Shown piece after piece: positions 55,785 to 64,000 of a stretch of 64,000 nucleotides of DNA. Numbering within the stretch: position 1 is the stretch's first letter; the number at the start of each line of letters is the position of its first letter. Under the pieces are notes generated by a model, which saw only the letters and a list, made by a program, of their open reading frames with translations, was not told the DNA's origin and ran no database searches. The DNA is from Aquatica leii (Eukaryota; Arthropoda; Insecta; Coleoptera; Lampyridae). Made by a program: the position numbers and the translations under genes. The stretch spans positions 6,996,937 to 7,060,936 of the forward strand of contig CM069436.1 of NCBI GenBank assembly GCA_035610365.1, given 5' to 3'.

Positions 55785-56398
55785 TCCGTAGGCTTTTACG
55801 GCCGGTGTCTCTTCTTCCAGGTTCCGCCGTATATTCATTTGTTTGCTTCGACGTTTAGGCTGTCAGTTTTTTTAGGATATGCTATCAGACTCTTCTCTCT
55901 GTAGTAGTTCCTCCGTATATACGTCGTTTATTCACTGGTGTGTGGCCGTTCTGTTTCATCGACCGTTGAAATTGGGATGCTTTTCTATCTTGATGGCTTT
56001 CTCTGATTATGCCCTAGTTTTTCGTAGCAGCTAATACTTCTGGTTCATCAAAGTCGTCGACCTTATGTCCGTGCTCGGGTACATGTTCCACAATTGCTGA
56101 TTATACAGTTCTCTTTCTTTGTGTCGTTCTTATATTCCTTAAATCTTTCTTTGACCGAGTTTCCCGTTGGTCCGACGTAGCTTTTTCTGCATTCATACAT
56201 TAGTTTCTAGACTCCTTCTCCTTTAATCTGTGATAACTTATCATTAGTGCCGGTACACTTATTTTGGATAGATGCAGTACTGCTGAGGCTAAATTTTATG
56301 TTCTTTTTGGTTAAAATTCTACCAATCTTCTCTGTTGATCTGGAAACAGAAGGCAAGCAGGCGAATCCTCTAGGAGAAAGCCAAACCAAGGGATTACA
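55785..56398 (-). pseudogene. Penelope-like element 3' fragment with GIY-YIG
   Basis: On the minus strand: FSPRG-like start, CLPSVSRSTEKIGRIL, then TKKNIKFSLSSTASI and the endonuclease ECRKSYVGPTGNSVKERFKE (YVG part of GIY-YIG, about 56180), followed by KENCIISNCGTCTRA. A TAG replaces the Tyr of the GVY half. Further left lies ggcttttacggccgg (about 55790), shared in form with the Penelope mini-element end. The RT part is missing. Confidence 0.75.
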
Positions 56399-56399
56399 C

Positions 56400-58025
56400 T
56401 AACGTTCTTAACAATGATTCATCACATATAAATTGAGACAGCCAAGACGATAATAAGAAGTACTGAAAAAGCACTACTAAGAGTATTTACCGAGTGTTCA
56501 GAGAACTGCAGATGATATCCACAACTATTATGGACTTCCATTTGACGTTGGAAAACGAACTAAAGCAGGAAGACTGGGATCTTATAGACCATATTGCATG
56601 GATGTCAGCAGACCAACAGTTCCAAAGATGCCGAGAAACAGGAGATTGACAGGAAGATACTGAAGAACATAGTTGTTAATCTGTCATCAAAGGAACTAAC
56701 AACGGTGGAAACGAAACTGTTAGGAATGGAAACGAACTTTGTTATTTCATTAGAAAAGATACCGAAGGAAGACATCACAAAAGTGGAAGTAGCAGTGAAG
56801 TATTTATCAACTCTAGAAGTTGAAAAAGTACTACACGAAGTGAGCCGTGTTTTGAAGAAACCAATATAATCAACGACGAGAAGATGGCTCTAAGCAACCT
56901 AAGGAACGTCCACTTCAACTTCATAGAGATCCTACGGCGAAGATTGCTCAAAGAGTAAAAGAACTTTTAAAGAGTTCAACACTCTCGGAAGAAGACAAAA
57001 CATGGTTTATACTTTGAGCCAGTCAACCACCTAGGTCTACCGAAGACCCACAAAGAAGAAATACCACCTTGCCCTATTGTTAGTAGTATTGAATCGCTGA
57101 CTTACGTCCTAGCCAAATACCTAGGAAATATGTTAAAACCGCACACAGGGAAGATGGCATCATACGTGAAGAACAACTGATCGTGACGACGTATTGGTGA
57201 GCTTTGATGGTACTTCGTTATTTAGCAACATACCTACGAACGACGCAATAGTTGCGATTAGTGATTTTGGATTACTTACTATGGATCTACTGAAGCTCTG
57301 CCTGTCCACTACCTAGTTTCTATGTGATAACAGATACTACGAACGAAAGAGCGGAACAGCAATGCGGAGCCCACTGTCACCAGTAATAGCTGGATTCGAT
57401 ACGTTGACAGTACTTTCATCATTTGGCTACATGGAAGAGAGTAACTTCAAGATTGCTTTGAGTACATCAACAAACAGCACCCACTACGGAAATAGAAGAT
57501 GGAAGATTACCGCTCTTGGATGTAATGGTAAACAAAGATAATGAAAACCCTTAAATAAACTGGAACCAAAACGACACCCAAGCTAAGGGAAATACCTAGA
57601 GGATTCGCTCGCTTGCCTTTTTCCCGGAACAACAGAGAAGATTGGTAGGATTTTAACCAAAATGTACATAAAAGTACTGCATCGATCTAAAATGAGTAGC
57701 AGTCTACATACTAATATGTGAATGCGGAAGCAGCGACGCCGGACAAACGGGAAGGTCGGCAGCGAGTCAAGGAACGTCAGAGCTACACACGAAGAAAGAA
57801 AATTGCTCAATCAGCAATTGCGGAACATGTACACGAGCACGGATATAAGATGGATTTTGATGAACCAGAAGTATTAGCTGCTACGAATAACTATCATCGG
57901 AGGATCATCAAAAAGGCCATCAAGATAGAAAAGCATTTCAATTTCAACTGTGACGATGAATACAATCGGTCACAGTCGATGGAGAACAACAGACACGCAT
58001 CAGTAAATCAACGACGGATATAAGG
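56400..58025 (+). pseudogene. Penelope-like element RT and GIY-YIG
   Basis: VNLSSKELTTVETKLLGMET (about 56685) is the N-terminal motif before the Penelope RT. Then LGLPKTHKEEIPPCPIVSSI (about 57035), KYLGNMLKPHTGKMASYVKN, a LVSFDGTSLFSNIPTNDA-like palm (about 57200) and MRSPLSPVIAGF (about 57370) follow. The end (57640-58023) is EKIGRILTKMYIKVLHRSK, a VYILICECGSSDAGQTGRSA-like GIY-YIG and SAIAEHVHEHGYKMDFDEPE. Numerous stops and shifts. It belongs to the same family as the adjacent minus-strand copy. Confidence 0.82.
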
Positions 58026-58035
58026 AGGAACAACT

Positions 58036-58461
58036 ACAGATATAATCAGTTTGATAGAAGATCCTGAAGCATTCGGCAGCATGTACAGCGAAACAACTCA
58101 TGAATTTTGGCCATTGCGACCCGCAATTTATTATTTTCCTTTTTTCCAAGTAGAACCAAGATAATTTCATGGGAATCTCAATAATCATGTTTTTTCGAGA
58201 ATTATGAAACGGTACAAAAGTCTCTCAGATTGCGGCGAAAACGCGCCAAAAGGTCTAACTAACAATTACAGATATAATCAGTCTGATAGAAGATTCTGAA
58301 TCATTCGGCAGCATGCACTGCTAAACAACTCATGAATTTTGGCCATTGCGGCCTGCCATTAATTTTTTTTCAAGTAGAACCAAGATAATTTCATGGGAAT
58401 CTCAATAATCATGTTTTTTCGAGGATTATGAAACGGCACAAAAGTCTCTCAGATTGCGGCG
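58036..58461 (+). repeat. Two-copy tandem repeat, 232-bp period
   Basis: Units 58036-58237 and 58268-58461, about 90% alike by eye, start acagatataatcag and end cagattgcggcg. They follow the end of the Penelope ORF directly, so they may be its 3' untranslated region or pseudo-LTR. Confidence 0.85.
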
Positions 58462-60545
58462 CGTCTAACGACGATTCAGTTTTCTTTGCGGTAGGAGCAA
58501 CCGCGGTAGTTAAGATTCTGTCCACAATGTCACTTTTGCTCGACTGTTATTCAATACAATACGATGGACTTTTTCAATCTTATCCGGGGCAGTAGCCGTC
58601 ATGCTTGTAACTAGACATCCGCGGTAGGGGGGGGGCTGGGTCCTATTGTTCATAAAAAGACATCATTATGTGTAAATTACATATTTCTTGAGAGGGGTCT
58701 GGACAAGTCTTGGGGGTGCCCGGCCCATACAGGCCCCCTGTAGTTACACTGGTGCTATATGACCACGCTTAAATTCAGCAACTCATTGTTTGACCACTGA
58801 AAAACGAAGTAGCTGATATTTACGATAACACTTGAGTTAGAAAAAGTTGAAAATCTTTAGTACAGCAAACTCTTCTTAGAAGAAAGTGAAGTGTCAGTTT
58901 GTTATAACATTTATGATTGTTTAATGGTGGAGGTTAATAATCGATTCTTATTCTAAATGAAAGAACGGATTTTTTCAATTTCGTATAGGTTGTTATGACT
59001 CTGAAGAATGGTAAAGCAGATCCGTACGCGACGTATTTATGTTTCACTAGCACCTGCACACGTCATCATTTATTTATTTTAAACCGACAAAATCTTCTTC
59101 ACTATTCAATTCGAAAAACTGAACTCCAGCTTCCTTTGAATCGTTTTATATATTTCTGTTGTCTGTAGATATTCAACATTCTTCGGACATTGTCTCGAAC
59201 TTGGCAATATCTTCGAGAACGTTTCAGTATATACTGGGAGTTCTTAACAACGCTTATATTTTAGTTATATTCTAATATTGGCGTGGATTAAGAACCTTAG
59301 GCTGTGATGGGATTGGTAGAAGAAAATTATGTATCCTATCGAAGTTAGAAATTTCTCAAATACATTATATGGTTTTATAAACATTCCTGTTTATAATTTA
59401 AACAAAATATTAGTTGTCTGATACGAGGCGTTATCAAGTTACATCGTGTCTAAATTAATTACTATACTTTTCCTCTATTACCAATACGAGTATAATAAAA
59501 GAATTCCTGCAGGATAATTTGATTTGATTTGAATATAAGCAACAAGAAATTATTGTTATTGTTTACGTTGGATTTTAAATTTGTCATAAATTACGTTCAC
59601 CTGTTTACGGTTAAATAATTACAACTTTAATGAAATGTAAATATAGATATTTCAAAGAAACTTATACCATTCTGGATAGTAATGTATGGACATGTTACGC
59701 CTTTAAAGTAGTTTCTACAGTTTATTTCATCATTCATTCATTTTCATCTCTCGCCACGTTTATTGCATATTGAAATTCGCGGAAATCTTCTAACGTTCTC
59801 AATGCTCACCTAATGCATAAATATTAAACGCTTGTTATTTTTTAAGAAATGTAATTTCATAGAAGCGTATAGGAGTGTGTGAATTGCACTCTTTTAAATA
59901 TTTTTGTGTGCATCAATTCGCTAAGGTCATGGTCAATATGGTGATGGATGTGTGAGACTGCATTCTCACGACTTTTTGCATGCATTTACTGCATTTTTAA
60001 TACAGTTTTATAGATCTGTTTAGAGTTGCTGGAAACGTTCATTGATTGTGCGTTACCCTAGAATACGTAAATGATATTTTCAGGACATTATTGCTTAGTT
60101 TATACAGGGTGTCCCAAAATTGCAAAACTACCACGGGTAAAGAGGTCAAAATAAGTCGATTGGATCCTATTTATCTATATACCAAAATGTACCGTTAGTT
60201 CCTGAGAAGTCTACTTAAAAAATTACATTTTTAACAAATTTAATGAAATTTGGCAAAATTGCATTTTAGAGGATTATCCTACTTTCAGTATTAAAATAAA
60301 TCGTTGTAGAAGAGTTACAACCGTTCTCGCCTCCTTGTAAAATAATTTTCTTAGGCGTGGTAATATTACTTTTTTAACAGGAAGTCTCGCTCATCATCTT
60401 CATTTTTTGACTCTTGTAAAAACCCTCTGTTTTACATAGTTTCGAAGGAAAAAAATGTTTTCTCAAACACCAATTGTAATACAAAATTTAGTTGCTGGTA
60501 GATACAAAGACCAATTTTTTTTCCAAGTCTTCAATTGAAATACCT
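58462..60545. other. Intron sequence without a gene
   Basis: AT-rich. At 60104-60119 acagggtgtcccaaaa matches a terminal word common to several insect DNA transposons, but no partner end was found. Confidence 0.4.
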
Positions 60546-60550
60546 TCTTC

Positions 60551-62484
60551 TTAACCTTCGGATTACCAAGCAATTTTTGAGGCGCCGATTACCAAGTGGG
60601 GTCAGATTTGACCCCAAGTTTTTTTTCTTATTTTGTAAAGAAAAACCGATTAATTTGTACTGGTAACCTTTATTAATATTTTAAATTAACATTAGATTTC
60701 ATATAAATTAATAAAAATATAAAAACAAAATGTAAACATAAATTACCGAGGGCAACAACTATTCCATATTATTGTAGTTTTTTTCTGGCAATGTTGTTTA
60801 CGTACAAAGAATTTGCACTTTTCACATGTTTCCGAACATTTTTTGTCATTTGCTCTTGGACATATCTTACAACGACCTCTTTTTGGGCGAACGATAGTTT
60901 CGTCTTGCGGTCCCTATTCCTTTGGTTCTGTGTCTGCCAAAACCATCGCTATTGCATTCTGCACATGTCTTGGTAATCCTTGAAGTGTACGTTTTTTGAT
61001 ATGTGGGATTACTAATTCAAACCCAAGTTTTTGCAAAAATAATCTCCTTCGGGATGTTTTCCCTTTTTCAAAATTTCCAAATTTCGTAGTGTATAGAATA
61101 AATTCATTCATGGCAGCAATATCAAGGAAATTAAAAAATAGAACAAGAGGCCAGCGATTTGTATTTCTTCTGCATGAGTATTTCTTCACCATTTTATCGA
61201 CGCTGTCCACAGCTTCTTTGCAGCTATTATAGTCCAAGATAACTTGCGGTTTGTAACTGAGGTCTTCTCCGGACAATTCCAAATCTTGGTGTTGCGTTGA
61301 AAGTAGCATAACGCTTCTATATTTTTTAGGTACGTAAAATACTAAAATTGTGTCTTCTCTATATAGAATTTCGCTTTTGGCAAAAATTCTTTTGGTATTT
61401 GTCTACGTGTTTTACGAATTGTTCCGGTCAAGGTTTTTGATTGCTGCAGTAGCTCCTTCGCCAAAGGCATAGACGTAAAAAAATTATCTGTGGTAATACC
61501 ATAACCTTTTCTCAAACCCTCAACCAAATCCAAAACTACCCGCTTCCCTAGAAATGAAATTTTATACTCGTGCATAAAACGATAAAATTGTTCCCGTTCT
61601 GGAGCGTTGTCTACCATTCCAGTATATATTTGGAAGCTCCAGCAATATCTGTTATTAACATCGCATAAAGCCCAGATTTTAATTCCGTATTTATCTGGCT
61701 TTGACTTCATATACACTGGAAAGGGACATTTTCCACGGAAAGGAACAAGTTGTTCATCAATACATACTTCAGCATTAGGGTTATTGGATTTTTTGCAATT
61801 TGCAGCGAGAATATCGTGAATGTTACGAATAGCTGCTAGTTTATCTGTTGTCCGTCGTTCTTCTCGGGTGTTCATATCGTCAAATCGAATGTATTTCAAA
61901 AGGTCTCTCATTCGATTACGAGACATTGCAGCACAAAAAATTGGTCTATGGAGAGACATGTAGTTCGTACTCCACAGCTCCAATATTGGTTCTTGGCGTG
62001 CTTTCAAACCACCAGCTAGAAGCAGTAATCCAAAAAATGCATGTAACTCATCCGCATCTACTGGCTTCCACGTATAGCCTACAATTCTTGTAGCTCGAAT
62101 GTTTGTTTCTCTAAGTATTATGTCCATAATGTCTTCCGAGATAAATAAATGGAAAGCATCTAGGCATGTTGAAATATGTTCACTGAATTTTGTTAATCCT
62201 GGCGGTGTTTTAAGAATATTTCGCTGATTTCGTCTTCTAACGTGAGGCTTATTTTTTTTCTATATGGAACCATCTTTACCCACCAGTATATCTTTATCAT
62301 TGGGCGAATTATCATCACTGTCATCGTCTTCCGAACTTTCAATCGGGTTTACATCAGGTACACTTACTTCTTCAAATTCGGCATCACTATCGTCAGATAC
62401 AATTTCATCTTCAATTTCATTCAGTAAATTAATATTGCTAGCTATTTCTTCCACTTCACGCTGAGACAAATATTTTCTAGCCAT
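60551..62484 (-). mobile_element. piggyBac-type transposon, mostly intact
   Basis: The left edge has TTAA at 60551-60554 followed by ccttcggattaccaagc, a plausible piggyBac terminus with a repeated gattaccaag word and a ggggtca/tgacccc palindrome. Inside is a transposase on the minus strand. The right terminus was not located. Two stops and one frameshift disable the gene. Confidence 0.8.
60740..62484 (-). pseudogene. piggyBac transposase, DDD type
   Basis: Reading minus strand from ATG 62484: an acidic N-terminus (DDSDAEFEEVSVPDVNPIES), a TAG near 62260, then the core frame 62127-61342. The core has ELHAFFGLLLLAGGLKARQE, then VCIDEQLVPFRGKCPF (first Asp), YMKSKPDKYGIKIWALCD and GITTDNFFTSMPLA (second Asp). 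A one-base shift near 61365 leads to 61309-60914 with VILDYNSCKEAVDSVDKM (third Asp). After a TAG the C-terminal Cys-rich finger continues (GRCKICPRANDKKCSETCEK). All three catalytic Asp codons are kept, so few repairs separate it from an intact enzyme; it probably arrived relatively recently. Confidence 0.88.
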
Positions 62485-62489
62485 AATTC

Positions 62490-62960
62490 AGCAACAACTT
62501 TTTCTAATCAAATGTAATAACACAGCAGACACACTTTTCAACTGATTCGAACAAACTCACCGAGTGTAATGGCTAAAGACGGAATGGTAGTAATCATGAT
62601 TCAGACGAATAACACGTTGAAAAGTGTGTCTGTGAATTTAGCACGACATTCTATAAATACAAAAAAAATAATAAGAGTTCCAATAGCACTTTTCATAGTT
62701 CTACAGTTCCTGATAAAAATTAAAAAAAGTTCCGCATTTCCTACCTTAAAAAAATGAAATTGTAAAAATGTCGTGCTAACTTCGCAAATCTAGCACGACA
62801 CTCTCCTCTCTAAAGTACTAAAACACGTTGAAAATTACTATTTTTGACAAGAGTTCTAAATAGTTCCGGTCAACTTAAGTATATCTATAATTCTATATGT
62901 GTAATTTTAGATCACTATTTTAACAATTAACAGTTTTGAATAAATTTATAATATTCACGC
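62490..62960. other. AT-rich spacer with scattered gcacgacatt words
   Basis: The words gcacgacatt or its complement occur near 62640, 62765, 62790 and 62966, so this looks like degraded outlying copies of the tandem array that follows. Confidence 0.45.
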
Positions 62961-62962
62961 TC

Positions 62963-64000
62963 AGCACGACATTCTGTAAAAAATTTTTTTTTAGTAATCA
63001 GTTGAAACTTACTGTTAAAATGTCTCTGAAACGTAGAACTCATATAGAACTGTGTTAAATTATTATTAAAATTTAATCAGTTGGAACTTTTCTTTAAACT
63101 GTTTCTAATGCATAGAATTCTTATAGAACTGTGTAAAATTTCTATTAAATCTGCGGAAAATCATCAGCACGACACATTTTCACAAAATGTCGTGCCAGAC
63201 GTAATTTTTGAAAATTGTTTAAAAATAGTAATCAGTTAGAACTTTTCATTAAAATGTTTCTAATGCATAGAACTCTTATACAACTGTGTAAAATTTCTAT
63301 TAAAACTGCGGAAAATCATCAGCACGACACATTTTTACAAAATGTCATGACAGACGTAATTTTTGAAAATTGTTTAAAAAATAGTAATAAGTTGGAACTT
63401 TTCTTTAAAATGTGTCTAATGCATAGAACTCTTACAGAACTGTGTAAAATTTCTATTAAAACTAAGGAAAATCATCAGCACGACACATTTTCACAAAATG
63501 TCGTAACAGACGTAATTTTTGAAAATTGTTTAAAAAATAGTAATCAGTTGGAAGTATTTTTTAAAACGTTTCTAATGCATAGAACTCTTATAGAACTGTG
63601 TAAAATTTCTTTTAAAACTGCGAAAAATCATCAGCACGACACATTTTCACAAAATGTCATGACAGACGTAATTTTTGAAAATTGTTTAAAAAATAGTAAT
63701 CAGTTGGAACTTTTCTTTAAAATGTATCTAATGCATAGAACTCTTACAGAACTGTGTAAAATTTCTATTAAAACTAAGGAAAATCATCAGCACGATACAT
63801 TTTCACAAAATGTCGTGCCAGACGTAATTTTTGAAAATTGTTTAAAAAATAGTAATCAGTTGGAAGTATTTTTTAAAACGTTTCTAATGCATAGAACCCT
63901 TATAGAACTGTAAAATTTCTATTAAAACTGCAGAAAATCATCATCGCGACACATTTTCACAAAATGTCGTGACAGACGTAATTTATGAAAATTGTTTAAA
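62963..64000. repeat. Tandem array, 156-bp unit
   Basis: cagcacgacacatttt-type words recur at about 63164, 63320, 63476, 63632, 63788 and 63942, a steady 156-bp spacing, with degenerate units to the left. Each unit holds an imperfect palindrome (cacgaca ... tgtcgtg). Since 156 is divisible by three, a 232-codon open frame (63215-63913) arises with a 52-residue repeat; I do not regard it as a gene. The array continues beyond the window. Confidence 0.9.

Noticed and set aside
63215-63913. 232-residue repeat-protein gene
   Set aside because: It is the translation of a 156-bp tandem repeat; the frame stays open because 156 is divisible by three.
43095-64000. Further Smg6 exons in the last 20.9 kb
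   Set aside because: I looked for a phase-2 acceptor followed by the expected conserved residues and for PIN-domain motifs and found none.

Overview
The window is eukaryotic and almost certainly from an insect. It contains part of one host gene with canonical GT-AG introns, buried in interspersed repeats typical of arthropods: Ty3/gypsy, BEL/Pao, several LINE types, Penelope-like elements, piggyBac, Tc1/mariner, small inverted-repeat elements and two AT-rich satellites. A beetle-like genome with long repeat-filled introns is my guess; the order is not provable from this sequence.

The host gene is Smg6 (EST1A), the nonsense-mediated decay endonuclease, on the + strand. I reconstructed nine or ten exons between about 9.76 and 43.09 kb from splice sites and reading phase. 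Two of them (19880-20025 and the 24-nt microexon 20195-20218) are too short to stand out as ORFs. The exons give two exon-junction-binding motifs, a disordered basic N-terminal region, and most of the 14-3-3/TPR-like domain. The C-terminal PIN nuclease lies beyond the window, so the last visible intron exceeds 20.9 kb.

Layout: 0-2.67 kb, truncated gypsy (+). 2.67-8.87 kb, an inverted-repeat element split by a 4.7-kb purine-rich LINE (+) with a 14-bp target duplication. 8.87-9.75 kb, AT-rich sequence upstream of Smg6. 9.76-11.31 kb, Smg6 5' exons. 11.31-19.88 kb intron: Jockey-type LINE (-), a LINE tail (+) split by a 1.4-kb TG..CA insertion, Tc1/mariner (-) and unassigned ORFs (-). 20.0-24.2 kb, four Smg6 exons and an RNase H-bearing LINE (-). 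24.2-30.6 kb intron: near-complete but decayed BEL/Pao (-). 30.7-42.7 kb intron: BEL fragment (+), gypsy (-) split by an RTE-like LINE (+), and a 6.4-kb block with two antisense multi-part genes, one transposon-like of unknown superfamily and one SAMD3-like. 42.7-43.1 kb, two Smg6 exons. 43.1-64 kb intron: a 3.9-kb satellite of about 185-bp units, a degenerate repetitive-protein fragment, a 357-bp Penelope-like mini-element, two head-to-head Penelope fragments, a piggyBac (-), and a 156-bp tandem array running off the end.

The mobile elements do not cooperate with Smg6; they sit in its introns, and most of the longer coding copies are antisense to it. The parts most worth follow-up are the 36-42.5 kb block (two gene families possibly mobilised together), the 357-bp element with a hammerhead-like core, and the microexon inside the Smg6 basic tract.
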